From: CALKZN01 sp050633585
GTDB taxonomy: Bacteria > Pseudomonadota > Gammaproteobacteria > Arenicellales > Arenicellaceae
DNA: 64,000 nucleotides
Direction of reading: 5' to 3'
Assembly (NCBI GenBank): GCA_050633585.1
Contig: JBOEGT010000014.1
Location: 1 to 64,000 of the forward strand
Below are positions 1-8,109 of this stretch, in pieces; the first letter of the stretch is position 1, and each line of letters begins with the position of its first letter. Made by a program: the position numbers and the translations under genes. The notes below the pieces were generated by a model, which was not told the DNA's origin, did no database searches, and worked only from the letters and a program-made list of their open reading frames with translations.

Positions 1-758
1 GTGTTGATCACAACGTGCTTGAAAAAATGTGCGTATTTTTTCTCTTCGAAGGCTTCACTGTTGGTGTAATGATAGTGAATGACATGATCAGCTAGCGCTC
101 GAAGTGCATCGGTGTTGCGCTGAAAATAAAAAAGTTCAAACGTCCCAAAACGCACAAAGCTTGGTGCAACGCGGGTGAGCATCGCGCTGTCTTGGAAGCC
201 GTGGCGATAGATGTGTTGTTCGCCTTTGATCACGCATAAGGCTTGAACGGTTGGCACCTTTAATGATGCTAGGCGTTGACTGCATTCATATTCATGCAAG
301 CATTCGTTGAGCGACGCATGACCATCACCTTGGTAGGAGAAAGGTGTTGGGCCAATGCCTTTTATCGAAAGTTGCCAATGTTGGCTTTTTGTCGGTTTTG
401 TCGGGAGATTTTCAGGTGCTGATGTTGTGGTGATTTCAGCAGCCAATGCGGATCTGCCATCTCCGAGAAAAGGGTTGAAATTCCCAAACTGATGCCCCGC
501 ATATTGTTGCGCCACAGGTGAATAGCCCATGAAGTTGGCATTGCCACTGAAGAGGTTGTTGACGTTTTGATAAATGCTAGATTCGGGATGAAAACCTAAA
601 CGGTTCATCAGGGGTTCATTGCGCTTGATGAGACAGGGATTGTGTAAAGCTGCCGGTGTCACAGGCAATGCGAATTCATTGCCTAATGACTGAAAATGCG
701 GCTCAACCGAGAAGTCGGGTTTTTGACGTTTATTGGCGTCTGTTTCAGTTGTTGGCAT
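1..758 (-). CDS. selO: SelO/YdiU-like pseudokinase AMPylase, 5' part only
   Basis: The first 252 codons are visible; the gene runs off the left edge of the window. Starting from the ATG at 758, the frame stays open and shows SelO family signatures: GHQFG near residue 89, followed by a GDGR loop (LGDGRSA), an IKG motif with Lys133, a second GDG loop, and a VAPSFVRFG block. SelO proteins use a flipped ATP in a kinase-like fold to transfer AMP to hydroxyl residues and are linked to redox homeostasis. The conserved Lys and the Glu of the following helix (LHEYE) are present. The second loop reads GDGH where E. coli YdiU has GDGR, so the protein is a diverged member. Family assignment is secure; activity is inferred. 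Confidence 0.85.
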   Translation of the reverse strand, partial: MPTTETDANKRQKPDFSVEPHFQSLGNEFALPVTPAALHNPCLIKRNEPLMNRLGFHPESSIYQNVNNLFSGNANFMGYSPVAQQYAGHQFGNFNPFLGDGRSALAAEITTTSAPENLPTKPTKSQHWQLSIKGIGPTPFSYQGDGHASLNECLHEYECSQRLASLKVPTVQALCVIKGEQHIYRHGFQDSAMLTRVAPSFVRFGTFELFYFQRNTDALRALADHVIHYHYTNSEAFEEKKYAHFFKHVVIN

Positions 759-778
759 TTCGTTTGTATATCGCCACT

Positions 779-807
779 ATGATAGAAGATGCTAGAAATT
801 GTTTAAA
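779..807 (-). promoter_or_regulatory. possible promoter of the selO-like gene
   Basis: On the minus strand a TTTAAA (802-807) and a TATCAT (779-784) are separated by 17 bases and lie just upstream of the ATG at 758. They match sigma70 elements only moderately. The 123-base gap to the upstream aldehyde dehydrogenase stop holds no gene. Confidence 0.25.
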
Positions 808-881
808 GGTTCTAAAAGGCGGTAATTGGGTGCTGCGCTGGATTCACGCCTCACCCGCATACCACCTATAGCATTGAATGC

Positions 882-2402
882 TTAGAAAAAACCTAATGGG
901 TTGATGTCATAACTCACCAACAAGTTTTTAGTTTGTTGGTAATGCTCAAGAGCCACTTTATAGGTGTAGCGGCCCATGCCTGATTTCTTGTAACCACCAA
1001 ATGCAGCATGCGCGGGGTATAAGTGGTAGCAATTTGTCCACACTCGCCCCGCTTGGATGCCTCGACCCATGCGATAAGACTTGTTCATGTCTCTTGTCCA
1101 AACGCCTGCGCCAAGACCATATTCGGTGTCGTTGGCAATAGACAGCGCTTCTTCTTCGGTTTTGAAGGTTGCAACAGAAACGACGGGGCCAAAAATTTCC
1201 TCTTGAAAGATACGCATATTGTTCTGACCTTTGAGTAAGGTAGGTTCAATATAGTAGCCTTCGTCGTAGTCGCCGCCGACACTGGCCACATTGCCGCCGG
1301 TGATCACTTCGGCGCCTTCCTCTAGGCCAATTTTGATGTAGCTGAGAATGCGGTCATATTGCTCTTGAGACACTTGTGCGCCCACCATGACCTCTGTGTC
1401 CAGCGGGTTGCCACGTTTGATTTGTCCAGCGCGGTCAATCACCATGCCAATAAATTCTTCGTAGATGGATTCTTCAACTAATAAACGTGATGGGCAAGTA
1501 CACACTTCTCCTTGGTTGAAAAATGCCAAGACAGCACCTTCGACACATTTGCTGATAAACGCATCTTCTTGATCCATGATGTCTGCAAAGTAGACATTGG
1601 GCGATTTGCCACCGAGTTCAACCGACGAAGGAATGAGGTTGTCTGCGGCACATTTTAGGATGTGTTCACCGACGGGTGTTGATCCCGTGAATGCGATTTT
1701 AGCGATGCGCTTGCTTGTTGCTAGCGCATTCCCTGCTTCTTCGCCGTAACCATTTACCACGTTGAGTACGCCAGCCGGTAGAATGTCGCCAACCAGTTCC
1801 ATGAGCATCAAAATCGTAGCAGGCGTTTGTTCGGCCGGTTTTAGCACCACGCAATTGCCTGCCGCGAGTGCGGGTGCGAGATTCCAAATAGCCATGAGCA
1901 ATGGAAAGTTCCAAGGAATGATCTGACCAACGACGCCTAAGGGCTCGTGAATGTGATAGGCCACCGTATTGTTATCCAGCTCGCTGATGCCACCTTCTTG
2001 GGCGCGTAGGCAGCCTGCATAATAGCGAAGATGGTCAACACACAGGGGAATGTCGGCATTGAGTGTTTCTCGCACGGCTTTGCCATTGTCCCAAGTTTCA
2101 GCAACGGCTAAGGCTTCCAAATTATTTTCCATGACATCCGCCATTTTCAATAATAGGTTGGAGCGTTCAGTCACTGAGCTTGTGCCCCATGCTGCTTTGG
2201 CGGCATGTGCTGCATCAAGTGCTAAGTTAATGTCCTCTTCAGATGAGCGGGGTATTGAGCAGAAGGCTTGACCATTGACCGGTGAAATATTATCAAAATA
2301 TTGGCCTTTGACCGGCGCAACCCATGCGCCACCAATAAAGTTTTCATATTGTTCTTTGAAGTTTACAACCGCACCGTCGGTGTTAGGGTTTTTATATTGC
2401 AA
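882..2402 (-). CDS. NAD-dependent aldehyde dehydrogenase (ExaC/AldB type)
   Basis: A full-length 506-residue aldehyde dehydrogenase. It carries the IIPWNFPLLM segment, the FTGST nucleotide-binding motif, the general-base glutamate in ELGGKSPN and the catalytic cysteine in FNQGEVCTCPSR, followed by EEIFGPV. The EVCTC context and the C-terminal YKKSGMGR region resemble ExaC/AldB acetaldehyde dehydrogenases that oxidise short aliphatic aldehydes to acids in ethanol and acetoin metabolism. The start is a TTG at 2402, chosen because a strong AGGAGAG lies five bases before it and no in-frame ATG occurs upstream. The start region is preceded by unusual inverted and direct repeats. No alcohol dehydrogenase is adjacent, so the exact aldehyde is unknown. 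Confidence 0.9.
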   Translation of the reverse strand: MQYKNPNTDGAVVNFKEQYENFIGGAWVAPVKGQYFDNISPVNGQAFCSIPRSSEEDINLALDAAHAAKAAWGTSSVTERSNLLLKMADVMENNLEALAVAETWDNGKAVRETLNADIPLCVDHLRYYAGCLRAQEGGISELDNNTVAYHIHEPLGVVGQIIPWNFPLLMAIWNLAPALAAGNCVVLKPAEQTPATILMLMELVGDILPAGVLNVVNGYGEEAGNALATSKRIAKIAFTGSTPVGEHILKCAADNLIPSSVELGGKSPNVYFADIMDQEDAFISKCVEGAVLAFFNQGEVCTCPSRLLVEESIYEEFIGMVIDRAGQIKRGNPLDTEVMVGAQVSQEQYDRILSYIKIGLEEGAEVITGGNVASVGGDYDEGYYIEPTLLKGQNNMRIFQEEIFGPVVSVATFKTEEEALSIANDTEYGLGAGVWTRDMNKSYRMGRGIQAGRVWTNCYHLYPAHAAFGGYKKSGMGRYTYKVALEHYQQTKNLLVSYDINPLGFF

Positions 2403-2431
2403 TGTTCTCTCCTCATGTGATTTTATTGTTG

Positions 2432-2454
2432 CGCCTAATGTGAATCATTAGGCG
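2432..2454. repeat. perfect 9-bp inverted repeat in aldehyde dehydrogenase leader
   Basis: CGCCTAATG and CATTAGGCG are separated by five bases, about 30 bases before the TTG start of the aldehyde dehydrogenase. A second dyad, TGAATC (2441-2446) with GATTCA (2454-2459), overlaps it, so the two hairpins would exclude each other in RNA. It may be an operator or a leader structure. Confidence 0.5.
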
Positions 2455-2486
2455 ATTCATTATGGAGAAGAGAGTGTATTTAGATT

Positions 2487-2507
2487 AGGTTGGTCAAAGG
2501 TTGGTCA
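2487..2507. repeat. 11-bp-spaced direct repeat upstream of aldehyde dehydrogenase
   Basis: AGGTTGGTCA occurs at 2487-2496 and again at 2498-2507, one helical turn apart, about 90 bases upstream of the aldehyde dehydrogenase start. Two tandem half-sites on one face of the helix suggest binding by a dimeric activator; which one is unknown. Confidence 0.45.
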
Positions 2508-2522
2508 GAGATGTGTCGGTGT

Positions 2523-3473
2523 TTAGTCTGGCTTTGGCGATGATGGGGGTGACTTTTTTAACGAAGTTAACTGTGAATGGAAAGCTTGGTTAATCGGCAG
2601 CATTAAGGTTTCATGATCGCCTTGCCCGTTTTTTGCAGGGTTGAGGCAGTGATCGTAATTGTCATAGCCATGACAGGTGTCCGCGACTAAGGTGCCGGTT
2701 AATTTCCATTCGCCGCCAGTCATTTGGCAGAAAAATGGACTGCCTGATGAGGCATAGACAGAGTCGCAGTCGGTTTCGATCATGCCGTCATAGGCAAAGC
2801 CTTGAATGCGGCAAGAAGTGATGCCGCGTGTTTGGGCTTTGACCTGTTTTAACCCCTGGTGTGTTCTGAATGTCATTGAGTTGCGTTGACTGGCATTGCG
2901 ATTACCTAGGTCTTGGTTGAAGCTCATGATGAGACAACGATCAATTTGATGAAGGTTATTGTGCAGTTGCTTCTCAGTCAATGTAGGCGTTGTGGAGCAG
3001 TCAGAGAGAATGTCGTCTTTTGCTGAATGCGCTAATTTCGTTAACTGTCTATCGGTGAGGTCGGTAATCGGCGCTCTGTCGTCATTTATGAGGTGAATTG
3101 CAGGTCGGTTGTTAGCGTCTATTTTTTGATTGTTTTCATAAACATTTCGGTGAAATACTGTTTTGTTCCGAGCACGTTGTTTGCCATTTAAGTGATTGAT
3201 GGTGTGTGCTGTGCTGATGATCCACTGGCAGTCTTTGCCCACTAAAAAAGCCGTGCCTTGTGAGCCCCCGGCTTGTGTCATACCGGTGCGTTGAATCAGG
3301 TTTTTCAGTTGGTTATCTATTGTCTGTGTGCAATGTCCCGTATTGTTATCCATATGCCACGGCAAGCAATTTAATTTGTCAGGTGCCGCCCAAATATTGT
3401 TTTCGCCATGTATGGCAGCGTGAAGAGGAAGGGTGTGAGCGATGAATAAAAAGAGGGCGCTGACAAATTTCAT
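2523..3473 (-). CDS. secreted trypsin-like serine protease (S1 family, divergent)
   Basis: A 316-residue protein with a typical N-terminal signal peptide (hydrophobic FVSALFLFIAHTLPLHA). The chymotrypsin-like fold is indicated by GTAFLVG followed by ISTAHT (catalytic His) and a SSGSPFF segment (catalytic Ser, equivalent of GDSGGP); the acidic triad residue is less clear. Several cysteines suggest disulfides in the periplasm or outside the cell. The C-terminus is low-complexity, rich in Ser/Pro/Lys. Its ATG overlaps the stop of the upstream phzF-like gene (ATGA), so the two are probably cotranslated. The substrate cannot be inferred. Confidence 0.7.
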   Translation of the reverse strand: MKFVSALFLFIAHTLPLHAAIHGENNIWAAPDKLNCLPWHMDNNTGHCTQTIDNQLKNLIQRTGMTQAGGSQGTAFLVGKDCQWIISTAHTINHLNGKQRARNKTVFHRNVYENNQKIDANNRPAIHLINDDRAPITDLTDRQLTKLAHSAKDDILSDCSTTPTLTEKQLHNNLHQIDRCLIMSFNQDLGNRNASQRNSMTFRTHQGLKQVKAQTRGITSCRIQGFAYDGMIETDCDSVYASSGSPFFCQMTGGEWKLTGTLVADTCHGYDNYDHCLNPAKNGQGDHETLMLPINQAFHSQLTSLKKSPPSSPKPD

Positions 3474-4276
3474 GGCAGGGTGATATGTCCGATTAAGTAC
3501 GTCACGGCATTGCCTGAAATAGACACACGATCTCCGCGAGATTCACACCATAGAGTGCCTTGTCGATGTGATAATTGTTGTGCTGATAAGGTTGTTTTGC
3601 CCAAGCGTTCCGCCCAAAAGGGAATGAGCGAACAATGTGCGGATCCGGTAACGGGGTCTTCGAGAATACTGGCTTGGGGGGTAAAAAACCGCGAAACGAA
3701 ATCTACGGTTTCTCCTTTTGATGTGATGATTAACCCGCCAGGATCTAAATTGATGCGATCAAATAGTTGCGTATCTGGAGTGAGATTGCGTATTTGCTCT
3801 TCGTTGTCATAAACAAATACATAGTCACGTGACTGATAGACTTCTTGAGGTGCGATTGTAAACACACCGCACAATTCATCTGGAATAGAGGCTGGAGCTG
3901 GCATCCTAGATGGAAAGTCGAGGGTGATTCGTGTTTTCGAGTGACTGCTTGGGTCGGTTTGACTGACATGCAAGTCGCCGCTTTTTGAGGCGAATGTGAT
4001 GGCGTTGTTTGAATGGTGTAAATGTTCCCAAATAACATGAGCAGCGGCTAAGGTGGCATGACCGCATAAATCCATCTCAATTTCGGGTGTGAACCAACGA
4101 ATTTCAAAGCCATTGTGTTTTTGCACAAAAAAAGCGGTTTCGGCGACTGAATTCTCCATGGCAATTTTTTGCATGGTTTCCGTGTCTAACCAATGGTCTA
4201 AGGGACAAATAGCCGCCGGATTTCCTCCGAAGATTTCGGTGGTGAATGCATCAACTTGATAGATGGGAATATTCAT
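3470..4276 (-). CDS. PhzF family epimerase/isomerase-like protein
   Basis: The N-terminal motif YQVDAFTTEIFGGNPAAICPL and the later EMDLCGHATLAAAH and EDPVTGSAHC blocks are the signature of the PhzF/DapF-like fold, with the catalytic Glu in the N-terminal AETAFF region. Members include the phenazine isomerase PhzF and many uncharacterised enzymes; no other phenazine genes are present, so a phenazine role is not supported. I chose the ATG at 4276, giving 268 residues that begin at the family motif; an upstream TTG at 4354 would overlap the nsrR gene. The gene lies between nsrR and the secreted protease and may be transcribed with both. Confidence 0.85.
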   Translation of the reverse strand: MNIPIYQVDAFTTEIFGGNPAAICPLDHWLDTETMQKIAMENSVAETAFFVQKHNGFEIRWFTPEIEMDLCGHATLAAAHVIWEHLHHSNNAITFASKSGDLHVSQTDPSSHSKTRITLDFPSRMPAPASIPDELCGVFTIAPQEVYQSRDYVFVYDNEEQIRNLTPDTQLFDRINLDPGGLIITSKGETVDFVSRFFTPQASILEDPVTGSAHCSLIPFWAERLGKTTLSAQQLSHRQGTLWCESRGDRVSISGNAVTYLIGHITLP

Positions 4277-4319
4277 TTGTGATGTGTTGATTTGTTGTTG
4301 TGCAGTGGTTGAGGTGTCG

Positions 4320-4745
4320 CTATGCGACAAACTTCTCGACAATGGGTTGATCAATTAAGTCGCTTAGTGTGTATTTTGCTAGATGATTTAAAAATTCACT
4401 TTGCGCGTCATTTAGTATGGGCTTTAATCGACATATCCCTTTGATCAGGCACATAGGTTCCGAGCATTTGATTGGGTTTAATGTGTTTTCCATTTTAACG
4501 ACTACATCTTTTAAATTGATGCTTTTAGTCGGAGCTCCTAAGGCTATTCCTCCATTTTTCCCGCGAGTAGATTGAACCCATCCGGCATTGGCGAGTTCGT
4601 TCACAATTTTCATCACATGCGTTTTAGAGATGTCGAACTTTTTGCTGATTTCAAGAATAGTGCTGCGTTCTTTGTTGGATTTTTGGGCTCCAGCAAGATA
4701 GATCAGCACGCGAAAAGCATAGTCTGTGTGTTTGGTTAATTGCAT
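4320..4745 (-). CDS. nsrR: Rrf2-family nitric oxide-sensing repressor NsrR
   Basis: A 141-residue Rrf2 protein: winged helix-turn-helix in the first 65 residues (HTDYAFRVLIYLA, SKTHVMKIVNEL), then three cysteines at 94, 99 and 105. Their C-x4-C-x5-C spacing is that of the [Fe-S] ligands in NsrR. NsrR binds DNA as the cluster form and releases when NO attacks the cluster. It is divergent from hmp, the classical NsrR target, and a near-consensus NsrR operator lies in the intergenic region, so regulation of hmp and possibly autoregulation is a strong inference. Confidence 0.93.
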   Translation of the reverse strand: MQLTKHTDYAFRVLIYLAGAQKSNKERSTILEISKKFDISKTHVMKIVNELANAGWVQSTRGKNGGIALGAPTKSINLKDVVVKMENTLNPIKCSEPMCLIKGICRLKPILNDAQSEFLNHLAKYTLSDLIDQPIVEKFVA

Positions 4746-4762
4746 TTATTTTACTATTTTTA

Positions 4763-4791
4763 TTGATTTCATTAAATATACATGTGATATT
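4763..4791 (+). promoter_or_regulatory. probable hmp promoter
   Basis: TTGATT (4763-4768) and GATATT (4786-4791) with a 17-base spacer. This would start transcription around 4798, placing the NsrR operator directly on the start region, as expected for repression. Confidence 0.45.
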
Positions 4792-4801
4792 CATGTTTTA
4801 A

Positions 4802-4824
4802 AAGATGTATCTAAAATGAATCTT
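4802..4824. promoter_or_regulatory. NsrR operator
   Basis: A 23-bp imperfect palindrome with arms beginning AAGATGTAT and ending GAATCTT around a central A; 8 of 11 positions are symmetric. It closely resembles the known NsrR consensus (two 11-bp arms beginning AAGATG). It sits between the divergent nsrR and hmp genes. Confidence 0.85.
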
Positions 4825-4835
4825 ATAGGTGTTGT

Positions 4836-6011
4836 ATGTTACCCGCGCAAACTATAGAAATTATCCAGTCTACTGTCCCGTTGTTAGAAGAACATGGCAG
4901 AACAATTACCGATGTGTTCTATCAAAATTTATTTGAAGATCACCCGTTTTTGAAGAATATTTTTAATATGGCAAATCAAGGAAAGGGAGAGCAGTCACGC
5001 GCATTAAGTGATGCTGTTTTGGCATATGCAAAAAATATTGAAAATGTTGAATTGCTCATTCCAACAGTGCAACGTATTGCGAATAAGCATGCGAGTTTAG
5101 GTATTCAACAAAAGCATTATGACGTCGTGGGGGAAAAGCTGTTAGGTGCAATTCAATCTGTGTTGGATGTGTCGTCAGACCACCCCGCTGTGAAAGCATG
5201 GGCGGAAGCCTATAACGTGCTCGCTGATGTTTTCATTGATGCCGAAAAGAAGATTTACCAAGATAATAATGAACGGGAAGGAGGCTGGGAAGGTTTTCGT
5301 GACTTTTACATTGATTGTATTGTTGAGGAAACGCCAGAAGTGAAATCAATCAGCTTTAAACCCGTTGATATGGAGCTAACGCCAAACTTTAAAGGAGGGC
5401 AGTACATTGGTGTGAGAGTGAGGCCTCAAGGGAGCGAGTATTACCAGATTAGGCAATATTCTTTGTCTCAGTTCGGGCAGATGCGTATTTCTGTGAAAGC
5501 TGAACAAAATGGTTTGGTATCTAACTATTTACACAACTGCAAAGTAGGCGATGTGCTTCAGCTGCAAGCACCGACAGGCGTTTTTACATTGGCAGATAAA
5601 GCCAAGAAGCATATTTTTATCGCTGGAGGTGTTGGTGTCACACCGCTGATGAGCATGTTAGAGGAGTCTCTTGCTCAAGGCGTTAAAGGGGAAAGCGTGT
5701 TATTTATCCAGTGCTCTAAGAATGAAGATAATCAAATCTACGGTAGTTACTTGCCTGAGTTAGCTGGAGAGCAGCGGTTTGTTTATAAAAATTGTTATGA
5801 AAATTCCCAGCAAGGTGATCATCAAGGGTATTTAAATATTGATATTTTAAGAACGTGGTTAGCTGAAAATAATTTTGATACTGAGAACTCACAAGTGTAT
5901 TTTTGTGGACCAAAATCGTTCATGGCGGTGTTAAATCAATTTTTCTTGCGTATCGGTTTTGACCAAAGTGATATTCATTATGAAGTGTTTGGGCCGACGA
6001 CAGAGCTTTAG
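4836..6011 (+). CDS. hmp: flavohemoglobin, nitric oxide dioxygenase
   Basis: A 391-residue flavohemoglobin of normal length. The globin domain (about 1-140) has the proximal His85 in NKHASLG, with Tyr29 and Gln53 at the positions that line the distal pocket. The reductase part has the FAD-binding RQYSLS motif, the NAD-binding GGVGVTPLMSM motif and the C-terminal HYEVFGP. Hmp converts NO and O2 to nitrate with NAD(P)H in the cytoplasm. AGGTG lies four bases before the ATG. Control by NsrR is indicated by the operator just upstream. Confidence 0.96.
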   Translation: MLPAQTIEIIQSTVPLLEEHGRTITDVFYQNLFEDHPFLKNIFNMANQGKGEQSRALSDAVLAYAKNIENVELLIPTVQRIANKHASLGIQQKHYDVVGEKLLGAIQSVLDVSSDHPAVKAWAEAYNVLADVFIDAEKKIYQDNNEREGGWEGFRDFYIDCIVEETPEVKSISFKPVDMELTPNFKGGQYIGVRVRPQGSEYYQIRQYSLSQFGQMRISVKAEQNGLVSNYLHNCKVGDVLQLQAPTGVFTLADKAKKHIFIAGGVGVTPLMSMLEESLAQGVKGESVLFIQCSKNEDNQIYGSYLPELAGEQRFVYKNCYENSQQGDHQGYLNIDILRTWLAENNFDTENSQVYFCGPKSFMAVLNQFFLRIGFDQSDIHYEVFGPTTEL

Positions 6012-6184
6012 CTGTAAAGTCTTTTCAAGCAAATTCATTAAAACGATATGTTTCATATCAGTCAGTCTGAATTAGTCAGGTGGCTGGCGTTAAGGTGAGT
6101 TGCTAGGGGTGTTGGCAGTAGCTCTATCCTAGTTCTATCGTTCGATATTAGTCGCTTTGTACATATTTTGTTGTGTGAAAAAAG

Positions 6185-6210
6185 AAAAACCAGCCAAAAG
6201 GCTGGTTTTT
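6185..6210. terminator. bidirectional terminator between hmp and dctM
   Basis: Stem AAAAACCAGCC / GGCTGGTTTTT with an AAAA loop; runs of A and T on the two sides let it serve both converging transcripts. The rest of the 223-base gap shows no gene. Confidence 0.9.
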
Positions 6211-6234
6211 CAATTGGTTTTGATAATAAAAATA

Positions 6235-7527
6235 TTATAAAGAGGTTCCAAAAATTAAGTTTGGTAACCATAAAACCCATTCAGAAAAGAAAGCGAGCAT
6301 GACGATAATGATGGCGTAAGGAATTAATAATGGTAGTACTCCGACCGACATACTTTCGACTGATTCATTAGCGATTTTCCCGGCAACAAATAAATTAACG
6401 CCAATAGGAGGCGTTAGAAAGCCGACTTCACAGGTTATGACAGTAAAGATACCAAACAACACTGGGTCGATTCCTAGGCTGACTGCTAGTGGTAGGAACA
6501 CCGCAGTAAAAATGATGATCTGTGCAATTGAATCTAACCACATACCAACAAAGATATACAGTAACCCAATTGCTAGCATGACTAGCCAAGGATAATCTTT
6601 AAGCGTTGAAAAAAGGATGCTGACGGACTCAGCGATATCAAATAATGTGACTAACTGGCCAAATGCTTTAGTGGTTCCAAGGATAAATAAAACCGTGCCG
6701 ATCATGATCGCAGTAAAGCGAAATGATTCGATGATTTTCTTCCAAGTTAATCCGCCGTATATAAACAGGCCTACGAATAAGCCATAAAATACTGCAACAC
6801 CTGCGGCTTCTGATGGAGTGAAAAAGCCAGCATAGATACCGCCTAAAATTAAGACGGGTGCTCCTATCGCCCATTTTCCATCCCAAAGAGCTCTTAATAA
6901 TGGTTTCCAACTGAATGGTTCTCCATGCCCGCCATAATTATTTTTTCTGGAAATAATGTAGGTTGTGATCATTAGCAGAAGGCCAAGTACAACCCCGGGA
7001 ATAATTCCTGCTAAGAACAGTCTTGGTATAGAGGTTTCACTAACTAATCCGTAAATAATCAATAAATTGCTGGGAGGAATCATTGCACCTAAAGCACCAG
7101 CGGATGCTGCGATTGCGCCAGCAAACCGCGGTTTGTAGGCTTCTTTAATCATTCCAGGGATTGTGATTGAGCCAATTGCCGCGGTAGTCGCTGGCCCAGA
7201 ACCCGATAATGCAGCAAAAAACATGCAACTAACGACAGTGACTAACCCTAGCCCGCCTTTATAAGCGCCAACAAGTCTTTCCGCTATTTGAATCAAGTGT
7301 TCTGACATGCCGCCCTTCTCCATAAAAGTACCTGCGAGTACAAATAAGGGTATGGTGACTAAAGGAAATGGTTCGAAAGCCGTGTACGCACTTTGAGCCA
7401 GTAAGGTGAGAGGAACATCAGCAATTAACAAACCGACGACTGTGGCTATTCCTGCTGCAAAAGGGATAGGCACGCCTATCAATAAGACGAAAAGAAAAGT
7501 TATCGCCATTAACGTTGGGCCGTTCAT
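6235..7527 (-). CDS. dctM: TRAP transporter large membrane subunit DctM
   Basis: A 430-residue, strongly hydrophobic protein with about 12 membrane segments and the DctM family motifs GSGPATTAAIGSI and GFLTPPIGVNLFV. It is the ion-coupled transport subunit that takes substrate from the periplasmic binding protein. Its ATG overlaps the dctQ stop by four bases, indicating translational coupling. The substrate is probably a carboxylate or related organic acid, but cannot be fixed from sequence. The neighbouring amidohydrolase shares its regulatory block and hints at a linked catabolic substrate. Confidence 0.95.
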   Translation of the reverse strand: MNGPTLMAITFLFVLLIGVPIPFAAGIATVVGLLIADVPLTLLAQSAYTAFEPFPLVTIPLFVLAGTFMEKGGMSEHLIQIAERLVGAYKGGLGLVTVVSCMFFAALSGSGPATTAAIGSITIPGMIKEAYKPRFAGAIAASAGALGAMIPPSNLLIIYGLVSETSIPRLFLAGIIPGVVLGLLLMITTYIISRKNNYGGHGEPFSWKPLLRALWDGKWAIGAPVLILGGIYAGFFTPSEAAGVAVFYGLFVGLFIYGGLTWKKIIESFRFTAIMIGTVLFILGTTKAFGQLVTLFDIAESVSILFSTLKDYPWLVMLAIGLLYIFVGMWLDSIAQIIIFTAVFLPLAVSLGIDPVLFGIFTVITCEVGFLTPPIGVNLFVAGKIANESVESMSVGVLPLLIPYAIIIVMLAFFSEWVLWLPNLIFGTSL

Positions 7528-8021
7528 ACTAAGACCTCCTTATTTGATACGTCTTTCGGAGGACATACATGATGTTGAATTAAGCGAAGCGCGATTAATA
7601 TTAAACTGAATGGTACGACTAACTGGAACCATCGCTGTTCAATGCCTAACCCTGGGGATATAAAGGTAGTTTCGAACAAAAGTTCCATATAAACCACACT
7701 TTGAAAAATCATTAAAATAATAAATGCAAACCAGATGATGTCTGCGACGATTAAGCAGGCTTTTTGTACTTTTTTAGGGAACAGGTTAACCAGTAGCATT
7801 ACTCGAATATGCGCTCCTTCACGCACGGCGAGTGACGCCCCTAAATAAACGGCAAATACCATACTATAAACAGCAATTTCTTCTGCCCATGGAACGGCAT
7901 TGTCAAATACTATACGGAGCACTACCTGAAGCATGACGCAAGTTGACATCATCGCTAAACATATTGTGCATAAGGCTTCTTCAAAATACTTCTCAAGCCA
8001 TTTTAAAATCTTTATCAACAT
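7524..8021 (-). CDS. dctQ: TRAP transporter small membrane subunit DctQ
   Basis: A 165-residue protein with four predicted membrane helices and the family motif VFDNAVPWAEEIAVYSMVFAVYLG, which contains the conserved WAEE. It forms the transport complex with DctM. GAGAGAG precedes the ATG. It lies between dctP, from which it is separated by a terminator-like hairpin, and dctM. Confidence 0.93.
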   Translation of the reverse strand: MLIKILKWLEKYFEEALCTICLAMMSTCVMLQVVLRIVFDNAVPWAEEIAVYSMVFAVYLGASLAVREGAHIRVMLLVNLFPKKVQKACLIVADIIWFAFIILMIFQSVVYMELLFETTFISPGLGIEQRWFQLVVPFSLILIALRLIQHHVCPPKDVSNKEVLV

Positions 8022-8044
8022 AACTCTCTCTTGTTAACACTTAT

Positions 8045-8087
8045 AAAAAATCCACGCTTAGTTAAATGTTGCTTACTAAGCGTGGAT
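8045..8087 (-). terminator. intra-operon terminator between dctP and dctQ
   Basis: On the minus strand a perfect 13-bp stem (8050-8062 with 8075-8087, arms ATCCACGCTTAGT and ACTAAGCGTGGAT) with a 12-base loop is followed by six U. It probably stops part of the transcripts after dctP so that the binding protein is made in excess over the membrane subunits. Confidence 0.85.
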
Positions 8088-8109
8088 AAATCATTGCATT
8101 AAAAATAAC

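Noticed and set aside
656..871. Plus-strand open frame of 71 codons
   Set aside because: It overlaps the start of the selO-like gene on the other strand and shows no protein features.
4780..4796. ACATG-N7-CATGT as second NsrR site
   Set aside because: The dyad is short and does not extend; it overlaps the promoter by chance composition as easily as by function.
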